The notes beneath the pieces are model-generated. The model saw only the letters and a list, made by a program, of their open reading frames with translations. It was not told the DNA's origin and did no database searches. Shown here piece after piece: positions 49,352-62,856 of a DNA stretch of 64,000 nt; position 1 is the stretch's first letter, and every line of letters starts with the position of its first letter. The translations under genes were made by a program, and so were the position numbers. Source of the stretch: Corticium candelabrum (Eukaryota; Porifera; Homoscleromorpha; Homosclerophorida; Plakinidae); the NCBI RefSeq assembly GCF_963422355.1, contig NC_085085.1:4182675-4246674 (forward strand), given 5' to 3'.

Positions 49352-52229
49352 GCTCCAGTTTAGTAATTTGGTACAGTGCAGCGACTATGTACAGACAAAC
49401 AGGTTCACTACAGCACAGCTCCTACAGACGGCAAACTGCACCACGCCTGGTTCCTGTCGGTATTCTTTGTTGCAAGCCTCTAGTAGGAGGTGTGCCAGTG
49501 GCAGGAAACACGTCATAATAGCTTTGCTGTGTTTACGGATCTGGCTTTCCTGATCAAGTTCTTTCCAATGACGTAGGAATCAATCTGAAAATTTTCCCAC
49601 AGACTCCATAATGGACGTTTTTTAGTATACCTACAAGTATAGCAGCATGCCTAAACTGCAGTGCAAAATATTTTTAGAGACGTGAGACTGTGATGCCTAC
49701 AAGTACTTTAGTAGTATACCTACTAGACTTGACCCGTTAGCCCTATAGTGTACAAGGGCAGCAGGGGCTATAGAAACTGTCATAATATCCGAATCTTGCT
49801 TATAACTAGATCTTGTAAAAGTGAGAGCTAGCGCTCTGAAGCAGCTACTCAAGAATTTCAATTGAATGATCTCATCACTATAGCACATAGTGATCAAGAA
49901 TATAGAGAAGAGGCCGAATTTCATAAATGTTGTGAACCAGATCTCATCACTATAGCACAATAAATGCGTGGTAGTTATGATGATAAATTAGACAAATTTA
50001 GTATTTCTTTCTATCAGTCTTCATTGTACAGTATTTTGAATAAGTTTCCTGTGTGATGTTTTTAGGAATATATTTTGCTGAGAATTTTGTCCAAGTGCAA
50101 TTATAACCTACATGCATGGAACCAGTGGTGGAACATGATTAATTTATGTCGGATCGTGATCATTCATATACTACATTTGCCATAAACAAATGCTACCGTG
50201 TGATGTTGGACTTGGAAACCATGCATTTCGGCAGTTTGCAGCTATGGAAATGGCACATGCTGCTCTTGGTCACACTACAGTTATTGGTAGGCCAGACACA
50301 GAATGACTGCATTTTGCAGAGTATGTTTTACGTATACTGGAGAACAGGCAATGGATAACTTATACATGAAGCTTGTGATTGCAGTTATATAGACTTGCAG
50401 AATAGAACTGTGAGTAACAGGGACGTGTTTTCTCAGACTTTGGATGTCAAACTACCATACATTCCTATTGTTTCTCATGTAATTGAGCACGAGTCTTGGG
50501 TTTATTATCTTATATGCCTTTGTTGGCAAACCATGTACCAGTGTTCGAATTTTATGGCAGTCGTAGTCATCATCTTGGCAACCTCGCAGAATTTTTCAGT
50601 CGTCACAAGTTTAGGACTTCTACATATCTTTCATAAAATATCAAATAATGATATTGATTGTTCTGGCAAGTAAACGAAATCCCAGGACTTCAGAGGTGTG
50701 AATCTCAGTCTGAGTAATTTCACTATACTCTACTGCATAGAAACAAAAATGTACGGGTCCACAATAACTAGAGTGCCTTTAGTCGTCAGGATGGCAACCT
50801 CGCTGGTATAATTGGTCATCGCGTGAACTCAGATAGTCGTCAAATGACAACTTGATGACCACTTTTTCGAACACTGATCCACAAATGACCGTATACAAGC
50901 ATAAACATTTAATAGGAAAATAAATTGTTCACGAGAGGTGTGTTGACAGCAATTATGCAATCATGGCCTGATCTATCTGCTTTATTCTTTAGCTTTCAGC
51001 AAATTATGTAGTTGGATGTTCTTGCTTAGAGATGTTGAGGTACATCTTGATTTTGGCACAAGTCTGTCATTGATATGTAGAGAAAGCTGTGTGCTCTAGT
51101 ATGGTGTTGTCTCAGAATTTTTCATTTGGTGATTGTTGGGTATTGACACTATTGTACGTTAGGGTTTAGAGAGATCAAGCATAGGTACCTAGATTTGGTT
51201 GAGGGGGCACACATTTGCCTAAGAGGGCGTGGCTTTGCACAACAAGGATAAATGTTTTATTAGTTAATCATGTATATTCATGCTACAAAGCAAAAGAACA
51301 GAAAACCAACATTAACACTATAGTGTAGGTGCAGTACTACTGTAAGTCTTGTCAGTGTTATCAATTTCTATGTCTGTCAGCCTTATATATTGATAGCTGG
51401 AAAAATTAAGGGGGCACATGCCGCTAGTCCCCCTGGTCCTACACCTATGTTTCCATTCACAGTGCCTTGCTAAGCACAAGGGCACGTATACTACGGCTGG
51501 ATATACTTTGGCAATGTTTAGCATCTGTAGAAGACATTCATAGTTAATCGCTATGTCATTGTGGTTGTACTGTGATAGGGCTACATATCAAAAATATTTA
51601 ATTTCACTATGAAATCAAGAAACCAGAAACAAAATCTCCTTCTCTACATCAAGCTAAGTTGCACAATTTGGACATTATATTTTTGCAGTCAGTCGATTAT
51701 TGCAGGATCGCTTGAGTCATCCGTAACCATAGGCTAACTTGAAACAGCTGTATATACAATAATATACAGTAACTATCAAAGTGTTTCATTTAGGTGTGTG
51801 TAGAAAGTATTTTGTCAATGATATAGATGTGTTCATAGATGATAGACTAGTAAATATTCTTCAAGTGCCTTGTAGTTTAGACATGAAATTATACATACTC
51901 GTTATAAATTTAGTGTATTTACTGGACATTCTCCATCTGGTTCAGGTCAGCTAGGCAACGCAATCACAATTTGCTCCCATGATGCATGGATAAGGGAGGT
52001 TAACAGAGTAATGATATTCGGAACTCTAAATGCCATAGGCAAAATTGAACTCGATAAGTATTCCTTCACTGGTATTATTTTGTGGAAAGTGGAGACTCAC
52101 ATGTCATATCAAAATTCAATATTGTCTACTAATTTGTCGAGTTAGACATACTTTTTCACATTCAAATAACAGGTTCCTCATCTAGTACTCTACAAAAATG
52201 AACACGACACGTACATACCATGTACAATA
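49352..52229. other. Intergenic DNA of the second SLC46 unit
   Basis: From about 49925 onward it aligns with 43790-44260 and then 45453-47361. It contains no gene that could be supported. It holds CACTATAGCACA repeated twice (about 49876 and 49950). Confidence 0.6.
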
Positions 52230-54046
52230 CTAGGCTGCTTTGTCTTCATTGATCAACAGTGACTCCTTCGATTCGGTTGTTTTCATGAATGAATATCTCC
52301 ACGATTTCGAGAAGTGTAAAATTCTATGATAAAGCATAACACATCAAGAAACCAATACCACCAAAACCTAAGGTATGTTAAATTTGCAAGTTACAGTATT
52401 CGTATAATTTGTATAAGTATTTGATATCTCTAATGTTTCCATCTGAGATCATTTATCATAAACCGTCATGACAACTATTGTTTGTAGCAGTAGTAGCATC
52501 ACCCTTTGTCAATTAATTATTGTATAGCAAATGAATACGACTTACACTATGAGAATGAACATGACTACATAAACGAAAGCCATGACAAGGAAAGTGAAAG
52601 CTCCAGAATTGGGTAGAAAGCTGATATTGTCTTGATTGATAGCAGAATACAATGGATTGAAGATTACTAGTGCTAGTAATGAATTTGTGGTCTCCACAGA
52701 TGATGAAAGAGAGAAGAGGGCTCCTTGGTGTTCTTTCACAACACATTTTGATAACATAGATCTCAATGTTGGAGCAACAACAGCAGATGGTAAGCCGATG
52801 CCCAAAACTTCAATAAACAACAACTGATCAGAGCAACAGCAACAAATTGAAAACAAGTTACTTTGCAGTCACATACAGTAACACAAAGTAAAATGCTTCA
52901 CTAATCAAATATACCTAGAAACATGCTCCATGTTGAGGTGACAAATGCGAGATAGACAAATTCTGCAATAAAAGATAGAATACCCAGCAATACTATTGTT
53001 GTATCTCTCATATGGAAGAAAGTGGTAAAAACAGTTAAAACGATTGTTGCCCCCAAAATCATACAGAAATATGACAATCCAAAGAAGTAACCGATTATGC
53101 TTGTACTCCAACACAAAGGTGTACCAAGAAAATAAAGGTACATTATGGTAGGCGAACCATCACTGACGAGAACACTGAGGCCGTCAGCAAGCAACAACAG
53201 GTAAAGGCACCATAACGGTTTAATGTGTAACTCTCCTGATTTCAATATCTGAAAGCCTCCGATGGCAGACTTCATACTACATCCATTCCCATCATCGGTT
53301 GGAGTAACATCATTATCAACATAATCATCATGAAGACTTCTCCTCTCCTCATTGTTGACATATCCTGAATCTTCAATTCTAGGGGGATCATCAAGCAAGA
53401 AAAACACATACAACAGGCAGAAAACGTAACTGAACAGATTTGCGAAGAGAACACTATAAGAGCCAATGTACTGCAACAGAACACCACCAGCCGTTCGTCC
53501 CATTCCTGCTCCTAGAGCCATCATTCCTGTCAGTATGCCAAGACGCCTCGTTCTTGTTTTGATGCTAGACACATCTGACGTGTAAGAATAGACGGCCAGA
53601 TACACCAAAGTGCTACCACCGGATAACCCGTATGCTATGGTACCAAAAAATATGTAACCAATGGGCAATTTCCAGTAGACAATAACCAGCAGTACAATCA
53701 TGGAGCAAGCTCCTCCAATCGCAGGAATTATCATCATCAACCTCCTGCCGTGTTTGAGTCTATCCGACCAGCTGCCAATTACTAGAGTCACGACAACCGA
53801 CGGAATGTAGATAGACATAACGATGTAGAGCAGCCATTTTGATGCGACAGACTGAGCCTTCCTCTCCGTCTCAAATTCCTCCCCCGAGTTGTTTCCACAC
53901 GTTTGTGTCCTATTATTGGTCTGCACTTCGTATTCCCTGTAGAAGTAGTCGTTCAAAAAGCTAGTGACCCAAGTCGTTTCCGACATCAATGCAAAGAAAA
54001 AGAATAAAAGGACGGGATCAGGCACTCGTACACGACAGGATGCCAT
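52230..54046 (-). CDS. SLC46-like major facilitator transporter, copy 2
   Basis: Exon 1 (52915-54046) encodes ten or so membrane segments with GSWSDRLKHGRR and SYTSDVSSIKTRTRR. Exon 2 ends at 52546 with ATAGT|GTAAGT, and exon 3 is 52230-52323. The 3' part of exon 2 is fully open and very close to copy 1. However, the acceptor used by copies 1 and 4 reads GT instead of AG here (AACTTGTTTTC against GCTTAGTTTC), and the next AG (GATCAG|TTG, giving a 5' end at 52823) does not keep the frame after the phase 1 donor. The gene may use an acceptor I cannot see, or produce a C-terminally truncated product. The variable loop between TM6 and TM7 (about 230-255) is acidic and differs most between copies. 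Confidence 0.72.
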
Positions 54047-54750
54047 GCCTACCTTACAAGAGCCAAGGCGGGTCTACCGCGCGTGGGCAAAAACATGCAA
54101 TTACAAACATCAGCATCCGTATTGGCATCCAGCATGCGTACTAGAGTACTAGTGTGTGAAATATTTGTAGCGACTGTGAGGCGAGTAGACATCGTTATTC
54201 GAAACTTGCTCATAACGTATGCAGTAAACTGAGAGCAGAGTTAGCGCTCTGAAAGCGGCTACAGAAGAAGAGCTTCAGTCCGGGAGCCACACAAGAAGGA
54301 CGTGCTAAAACACGTGGAGTTAGCGCGAGGAGAGGACTGGGTGTACGAGTCTTGCCACAAACTTCAAAAGAGCATAACTTCCCCAGTGCTATAAGCTGTA
54401 GTAGGCATGCATATTACAATATACGCATGTGTACATCCTAGATGACATGAGTTGGATTCTCTAAGAAACAATTTAGAATCATGTACAAAATTCAGTTCTT
54501 AGGTTAAAACTTGAGTGATTACAGCAATTCATATACACTGTATACATGTACATGTAGATGCCTTCAAAATTACTGTCAGTCATTGCATGCTATGACGTCA
54601 TGGGCCTGAATATGATAAAAACATTTAAAAAACTGTTGAAATAATATGATATACACTGTAGTTGATACTGATTTAAATTTCAATGCTTACGCTGTAGACT
54701 GTACATGTTAGCAACTCGGTATGCTGTATGGTTCAATTCGAGATCACTGA
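54047..54750. other. Intergenic DNA between transporter copy 2 and the 7TM receptor
   Basis: No gene was seen. GTTAGCGCTCTGAAAGCGGC near 54240 is repeated in related form near 49830. The part next to 54751 is the 3' flank of the receptor gene. Confidence 0.5.
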
Positions 54751-55266
54751 CTAGACCAACTGAACTGACGTGGTATGGACATCACTTGACTGGTCCTTAA
54801 TAAGTTTGTTTTGCCGATGCCTCCTGACACAACAACTCCAAGGTAGAACACTTCTCGCTTCTTTGGATAGAAATACGTATGGTAAAAGAGTGATTGAATA
54901 TAGAATTAGCACTAAGCGGGAAATAATGGTGAAGACTGGGTATTGATAATCAAGAAATGTTTGAGGACAGTCCCAGCTGTCGGGCTGATTCTTCAAGCAA
55001 TTATAGTACTCCTTTACATAAAACAATATAACTTCAAAATTTCGAGCTTTCAGTCCGAAACAGATAAACAGAAGAGTTGAGACGATTGGTGTCATGATTG
55101 CCAACAAATAGAATCTCCACCGCAACACACGTATCTCATTCACTTGATTAGTATTAGCATGTAGCATGGAGTTTGAAGATTCAGTTTGTAGTTTTCTTCG
55201 CCTCTTAACAGCCTAACAACAAACCATTGTGACTATTACACACAGACACGTGAACACACACACACA

Positions 55267-55324
<58 letters not shown>

Positions 55325-57675
55325 TGCATGCATTCATACACTATAGCTCACACAGAGACATTAATGCTTCTATTTTTCTCATCTAGTATCCATTCCACGT
55401 TAGCTACATCACCTGATTTAATCCAATTGCAACATCAGACAGCAACACCACAAGAAGAAACGATCCCAATTGCATCGGTAATCCCAGTGTAACATATGCC
55501 AGTTCTTTAGAAGCAGGCGCACAACGAGGATGATCAACACCACCTTTGAACGACGTTCCAGTCATGTATGGCACACTCACAAGAACAGCAGGGAGCAACC
55601 ACGATATCAACGACTCAATAATATGAACCTTTACCTTTGCTCGATTTGAGAAGAAACGAGCTTGTGACGGTCTACGGATGATCTGCCAAAGATTGATTGC
55701 TGAACAGATCCACCAACAGGTAAATGAAAGAATTGTATATTGAAACACCATACCTAAATTAATAATTAATCAATATTAATTAAAACAACAAACTACAACT
55801 TTGCATACTTATGATTATGCAATACGAAGATGGATTCTTCACTGATTCTAGCAAATCTTGATGGGTGCAATGGACATCAGATTCACTGCTTATAATTTCA
55901 GCTACATCCGTTAGGCCTATCAATGCAAGTAATTCACACTAAGCCAAGACCGTGACTGATTCAGTAGTTAATCCAGTGTTACATTACCAAACAGAAACGT
56001 GTTCACCATCATGTAGAAGGACATGATATGAGGAAACTGCCATCTAACAAAGGGAAACTCATGTAAGCTTCCGTGCACGATCTCAACAACAACAGCAACA
56101 ACAACAACAACAACAACAACAACACACACACCGTTCGATGCAAACACACTCACGTGCACACATGCATAATAGTCAAGCTTACAATGTATGTCTTAGCTTG
56201 ATCCACGTAATGACTACAGCAACTCCAATAAGAAAATGTACAATAGCTTCTAAGAAGAGGACAGGTTTCTCGCTTCTCTCTTCAACTGCAGGCAACCACG
56301 TCCATTCACCACAAGGGAAGTAACAATCACCATTATCAGCTCTCCTCAATGGAGACCGACAACTGACAAAAATTTATTTAAAGGTCACAACCATCAATAT
56401 ATTGACTTTGACTACTTGATTACTTACTAGCTATGCCTACTAGAATTCACTTGCAAAATACTCTGGAAAGAGCTCGATAGATCAGATGATTCCTAACAGA
56501 AATCAAACAAACACTTACTGTGTACGTATATATTTATTTGATGCACTAATACTTTGTTCTAGAATGTGTTCATGTGCCAGTAATCATTACAATGTATGAC
56601 CTTTCTCAATTCAACACGTACCAATCAGTTCTGTAAATAATATTGTTTTACTACTTTTCATATGAGTTGCATTTGCCTGGTCTCACATCACAATACTGAC
56701 TTACTATACACATGTACAAAAGAAATTTAGACTGTCGCTAGCAACACATTTTCCACACACTCTCAATGTATAATTAAATAAATAATATATTTTTTACTGT
56801 ACAGTAAATAAACCACCAAACTATAAATACCAAGTGAAATCCTGTTTAAATAGTTACTGTTAATATGTTGCCCACATTACTATGAGTTCTGTTCTGCAAC
56901 AAAATTCAACAATTACACATCAACATCCAACAAGTTTGGTATACTACCCTAAGCTGCATTTCTAATGCTCCCATTAAGCTTATGCAGTCAGCTTTCAACT
57001 GCTTTTGAACAAGCAATATTTATAATAATTATATATAAAATATAGATGTATAAATACTTTCTAAATTGACAATTATTCAAATTTGTAGTTGTGTTTGTGC
57101 CATTTATATCATGTATTATTATGTCTATTACCTAAACACGGCCATCAGCTGCTATACATCCAAAGAAGCTGCTAAAGCTGAGCCAAACATTACAAAAAGA
57201 TGACACCATGTAAAAATTAAAAAAAATTGTTTTTACTTTGTGGTAAGTTAATCACCAAAATATTACCTGTATATACACTTACGGAAAACAACTGTCATAT
57301 TGGGAAATTTATGTTCTCGAAGGTCCTTCAAATTACCATCTTAATTCCACTAACTTTTAATTTGATTTGACTGCCTTTGAAGTCATTGTGGCCTCCTGTT
57401 CTAAATTTTAGTTTACTGTAGTATTAATCACTACTAAAAATATTCAAGGATCTAGACAGCTTGCATGCTATAAAGCTCTAGCCACTAGAGATTCAACACT
57501 ACCAGCTAGGTCGCAGACGACTAATTAGCTACAAATACTGACGCACATTTGATGTTGAGTCATTCGTAGTAGGTAAGCCGACAGATGACAAGTAGGCACC
57601 AGTAGGAAGGAGCATCATTCCAAACAGCAATACGAGACAACACACTTGAAACACTCTTGTTCCTCGCTGCTTCAT
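54751..57675 (-). CDS. Seven-transmembrane receptor, Frizzled/Smoothened-like core without a CRD, seven exons, 446 aa
   Basis: Exons are 57547-57675, 56428-56492, 56183-56362, 55988-56043, 55809-55916, 55413-55753 and 54751-55212. All have GT and AG and the phases (0, 2, 2, 1, 1, 0) join. Exon 1 gives a signal peptide (MKQRGTRVFQVCCLVLLFGM). The ectodomain is only about 75 residues, with Cys66, Cys78 and Cys82. Seven hydrophobic segments follow: LEAIVHFLIGVAVVITWI, FPHIMSFYMMVNTF, the TM3 block CIIISMVFQYTILSF with CWWICSAINLW, HIIESLISWLLPAVLVSV, a TM5 around GLPMQLGSFLLVVLLSD, YLLAIMTPIVSTLLFICF and TIISRLVLILYSITLLPYVF. TM3 with WW and TM4 with a mid-helix Pro recall class F receptors, but the full cysteine-rich domain is missing. 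Another 7TM class is possible. The exon model is firmer than the family. Confidence 0.7.
55255..55322. repeat. (CA)n microsatellite in a receptor intron
   Basis: CA tract between exons 6 and 7 of the 7TM receptor gene, starting about 40 bp upstream of exon 7. Confidence 0.95.
56089..56122. repeat. (AAC)n microsatellite in a receptor intron
   Basis: Triplet tract in the intron between exons 3 and 4 of the 7TM receptor gene. Confidence 0.9.
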
Positions 57676-59355
57676 CTTTTCCCAATCACCGACATGTCTG
57701 TCACTCTCAACTTTGCTACTGTCGACCTCATTCGATTGACAAGAGAGTCCTGCAATTACACTTTCAGTAGTTTAGTAGGTACTCGATCACCATGATGCAT
57801 GCTGATCACGTGCACCCAAACTAAATGGTAGGTAACTTAATTATAAGACCAGATCTCGAACCTTTCTGATGTACATGTGTGAGACAAACAGCAAGTCTGT
57901 AAGACTGTCTCAAACTACTCGTTGCTAGAGACATATCTTCGATTATTGGAGAGGACGTGGGAAAGAACCCGTATATCCTGAGGCGGACGGCCTCGGAGCC
58001 AGACCGCTTTAGCACGTGAGGGGGCGGAAAGAACGGGTGAGAGGCGGGGATTTGTAACTTTCTGTATGACACGCGCTTGGCCCTGCCTCCTCTTGCATTT
58101 ACACCAAGTGTCTGATAACTTCACAGCCATGAAAGCTGACGAGGACGTACTTTAAACTAAGGATTGCTAACCCTCTGAACATGTAGGACTCGAATGTAAT
58201 TAATTACCTTCGTCACATTCGGGTTCTTCATTGCGAAAAGGCTAGGGGTGCCTGCACGTGACTTACTCCGCCTTGTGAAGTAATGGCGTTCTGTCGGGTT
58301 ACCTAGTACACTATAAACATTTGGCATGTAGTGCTTGCTATCTAACACTCACTCATGGTCACTCTTGCATTCATCGCATTGTAATGATTGCATGCATGCA
58401 TACCTACATGGTGCACCTGTTCTCATAGTTTAGTAGCAAGTACATGCATGGAGTTTAATTACACAGATATAACTAAATCTAAAATCCATAACTAAAACTA
58501 AATTAAATACTAAAACTAAATTGATAACTAAAACTAAAATTAAGGCAAATATCTACCAAAACTAAAACTAAAATTAAAAATTGTCTTGAAAAACTAAAAC
58601 CAAAACTAAATTAAACGTAATACCAAACAACGGGATACTTGTACTGGGGTAGGGTCAGAATATTTTATTCACTATTAAAGCAAAAAACTAGAAACAAAAA
58701 TCTCCTCCTATACATCAATACAGTACGTCGCACAATTTTACTTCATTTTTCTTGCACTCAGTCGATAATTGCAGGATAGCTTGAGTCACCTAGCTGTAAA
58801 CACAGGCTAACTTGAAAACAGCTGTATATGCTAATATATAGTTATTATCAAAGTGTTTCATTTAGGAGTGTGTAGAAAGTATTTGACAATGATGTAAATT
58901 TGTTCATAGATGATAGACTTAGTAAATATTCTTTAGTAAATATTCTTCAAGTGCACAGCAGTTTGGCCATGGAATTATACCATATTCTGTATAAATGTGT
59001 ATATGCACCCATTTACGTACTGCAGACATTGCCCACCTGGTTCAGTACTGCTAGGCAATGCAACAAAAGTCATTTGCTCCCATGATGCACTGACAAGGAA
59101 GGCAAGAGAGTAACAGTTCAGAACTCAATTTTCACAGATGCCACGGGAAAAATTGCACACAATAGGTGTTCCTTCACTTTCATTGGTATTAGGAAGACCC
59201 TATATTTGGTGCAAAGTGGTCACTCACATGTCAAATCAATCCAATGTATTGTCTACTAATTTGTAAGTTAGACATAATTTGTCACATTCAAATAACAGGC
59301 TGCTCAGCTAGTAGTCTATAAAAATGAACATGACGTTTACATACCGTGTGCAATG
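57676..59355. other. Intergenic DNA with an AACTAA-rich minisatellite
   Basis: Includes the region upstream of the 7TM receptor. At about 58465-58615 there is a run of loosely repeated AACTAAA/ACTAAAATT units. From about 58640 it aligns with 46730-47340 and 51590-52200, the non-coding part of the SLC46 unit. No gene was supported. Confidence 0.6.
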
Positions 59356-61218
59356 CTAAGCTGCTTTGTCTTGATTTCTCAACAGTGATTCTCTTGATTC
59401 AGTTTTTCTCACGATTGAAGGCCTCCACGACTTCGAGAAGTGTAAAATTCTATGATGAAACATAAGGCATCAATAAACCGATACCACCAAACCCAAGTTC
59501 TGTTAAAGTTTAAGCTACAGTATTTATAAACATTCAGATATCTGTAATATTTCAATCTGACTCCACTCTTCATAAACTGTCATGACAACTATTGTTCAAA
59601 ATGTAGTAGCAGTAGCTACTTAACATCATCACCCTCTGTCAATTGATTAATCTATAGCAAACAAATATGAATTACACTATGAGAATGAACATGACTGCAT
59701 AGACCAAAGCCATGACAAGAAAGGTGAAAGCTCCAGAATTGGGTAGAAAGCTGATATTGTCTTGATTGATAGCAGAATACAATGGATTGAAGATTACTAG
59801 TGCTAGTAATGAATTTGTGGTCTCCACGGATGATGAAAGAGAGAAGAGGGCTCCTTGGTGTTCTTTCACAACACATTTTGATAACATAGATCTCAATGTT
59901 GGAGCAACAACAGCAGATGGTAAGCCAATGCCCAAAACTTCAATAAACAACAACTGATCAGAGCAACAGCAAGTAATTGAAAACAAGCTACTTTACAGGC
60001 ACATACAGTAACACAGAGTAGAATGATTGACTAATCAAATATACCTAGAAACATGCTCCATGTCGAAGTGACAAATGCGAGATAGACGAATTCTGCAATA
60101 AAAGATAGAATGCCCACCAATACAATTGTTGTATCTCTCATGTGAAGAAAAGCGGTAAAAAGAGTTAAAACGATTGTAGCCCCCAAAATCATACAAAAAT
60201 ACGACAATCCAAAGAAGTAGCCAATTATACTCGTACTCCAACACATAGGTGTCCCCAGAAAATAAAGGTACATTATGGTAGGTGAAGCATCACTGATGAG
60301 AATACTGAAGCCGTCAGCAAGCAACAACAGGCAAAGACACCATTTTGGTTTAACGTGTAACTCCCCTGATTTCAATATCAGAAATCCTTTCATGGCAGAC
60401 TTCATACATCCATTTCCATCATCGGGTGGAGTAGAATCACCATTTCCATCATTGGATGGAGGAACATCATGATCAGCATAATCATCTTGAACACTTCTCA
60501 CAGCTAAGCTCTCCTGGTCATTGAAATTACCTTTGTCTTCACCTTCAATCCTCAGCGGATCATCAAGCAAGAACAACACATACAACAAGCAGAAAACATA
60601 ACTGAACAGACAGGCGAAGAGAACACTAAAAGGGCCAATGTACTGCAGCAGAACGCCACCAGCCGTTCGTCCCATGCCTGCTCCTAGAGCCATCATTGCA
60701 CTCAGTATGCCAAGACGTCTCGTTCTTGTTTTGATGCTAGACATGTCTGACGTGTAAGAATAGACAGCCAGATACACCAAAGTGCTACCGCCGCACAACC
60801 CATATGGTATAGTACCAAAAAACATGTAACCAATGGGCAATTTCCAGTAAACAATAACAAGCAGCACAATTGTTACGCAAGTTCCTCCGATCACTGGAAT
60901 TATCATCATCAACCTCCTTCCGTGTTTGAGTCTATCCGACCAGCTGCCAATCGCTAGAGTCACGACGACCGACGGAATGTAGATAGACACAAGAAAGTAC
61001 AGAAGCCATTTTGAAGCAACAGACTGAGCCTTCCTCTCCGCTTTGAATTCGATCCCCGTGTTGTTTCCACACGTTTGTGTCCTATTATTGCTGTGCACGT
61101 CGTATTCACTATAGAAGTAGTCATTCAAAAAGCTAGTGATCCAAGTAATTTGCGACATCAACGCATAAAAAAAGAATAAAAGAACAGGATCAGGCACTCG
61201 TACACGGCAGGATGCCAT
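59356..61218 (-). CDS. SLC46-like major facilitator transporter, copy 3
   Basis: Exon 1 is 60045-61218, exon 2 ends at 59676, and exon 3 is 59356-59449. All family marks of copy 1 are kept (FLNDYFY, GSWSDRLKHGRR, SYTSDMSSIKTRTRR, EHQGALFSL). The TM6-TM7 loop is about 14 residues longer than in copy 1 because of a small internal duplication (DDYADHDVPPSNDGNG, then STPPDDGNG). As in copy 2, the acceptor of exon 2 used by copies 1 and 4 is changed (GCTTGTTTTC), and no in-phase replacement is obvious. The tail exon reads to the same KAA end. Expression as a full-length protein is therefore likely but not proven. Confidence 0.73.
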
Positions 61219-62856
61219 ACCTCACAATGCGAGGCAGGTCACATGTAGGCATCGATCCTTAGCAACCGTTTTGCTATTTGCAGTCTCTAACGTCAGTTAC
61301 TGCACTAAAAATATTATGGCTTGCGGTCAATTTACATAATAATTGCAACTTCCCTCCATTCGTCCAGTATGCGGAAGTTGCGTTATATAAGTGCAATAAA
61401 GTAGACTCGGTGTGTGTCTCTATAGACAGAAAGTAGACTAGGGGCGGGGTGGGTTCGATTTCCACTGCCTACAGCATGCGCTCAGATTGCCGGATGTAGG
61501 CTAGTTCTAATGAATATTCTAAACTTCTAACTATCACCCAATATGGTATTAGAACATGTACAAGACCAGAGCTCAAAATTTCTGTTGTCAAGATTGCCTC
61601 AAACTACTCGTTGCCATAGACATATCTGCCGAAGAGCTTGAACTTCGTACGATGTAACAGGCAACCGTAATAACCCGGATATGGAGGACAACGCCGGAAG
61701 TATGATGGCGGGTAAAGTCTGGCTAGGCGAGACTAATAGCGTGAGACTACTTACACCCGTACCCATCTGGGGCTATGACGCTGCATGCAGCGCCAAGCCA
61801 AGTTTTGCAGCGCCAAGATTGTACTAGACCTACTCTGGCGCGCCCACTATTCACTTGCAGTATGTAGCTAGTTGTCAAATCGAAGAACAATATTAATTAA
61901 TTGATTGCAATTTGTCTATTCTCCTGGCGGCCAAGCAGATCTAAAGTAGGTCTACGTGGTCTCAGACACAGACTACAGCTGTCACGGTCAGTGCATATGA
62001 CACTGATGTTGCCTGGTACACACAGACCCAGCAAAGCTTAAATTTTAGCTCCTCCCCAGGCCACTTTGTTATTATTAATTAGCACAGTAGGAATTTATTT
62101 TTGTTGTGGTCCATGTATACTAATTAATTAAATCCTCTCATACTGTGAGTTTGAAATAGCAAGAGTTCAAATGTAATAAAAATTTCGATCTAGCTATATC
62201 TAGCTCTGCTATCATTTGCTGCTGAAAATATTTACTAGACAGAACGCTGCATGCTGCTGAACATAATAATAATATTAAAATAGCAGTTAGTTGTGGTGTG
62301 AGTTATTGTATTAACTTATAACACTCTATATGATTATGCACACCTGCACTGTAGAGACTGAGCCATACCAAGGCCCGACGAGTGCCTAGAGAATTGTGGC
62401 GAATCAAATTCACATTGATGTCCAAATTTTCTTGGGGATACCAACTTGTCTGGCAAATTTGGCAAGGGAATGTCACAAGCAAGAGATGCAAAAAATCTCT
62501 ACAATGTGGGCACTTGTCACCTTTAGCTCAACTGCACAATTGTAGTTGTAGTAGTACACTACAATTTGCACAACACAATATGCCCCCCTGAGTTTGTCTC
62601 TCCTGTCAGCTTCCTGCAAGCTGTGCAGTGGTGGTCATTGTGTTGAAAAATGTCCCATTGCTGTACAGAGTGAGACTGGGTTCTCTATTATTTCTCATCT
62701 CGTTGAACAGACTATATTTGTTATAGTAGTTATTAAATAGATCATACCTATTTAATAGCATCCTATACAATGTCTTCGTAGTTGTATCTTCGCCTCACTC
62801 AAGCATTACATCAGATCATGATGTTTTAGATACCGCTGAATGTCATATGCCACACT
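61219..62856. other. Intergenic DNA between transporter copies 3 and 4
   Basis: No gene was seen. GCCGGAAGTATGATGGCGGG near 61693 and the following AGTCTGG..GCGAGACTA are repeated in related form near 34318-34360, which suggests a dispersed repeat. Short frames near 62382-62591 have no support. Confidence 0.5.

Noticed and set aside
61440-61475. tRNA B-box-like GGGTTCGATTTCC
   Set aside because: No A-box or cloverleaf can be formed upstream; no tRNA, rRNA or CRISPR array was found anywhere in the window.
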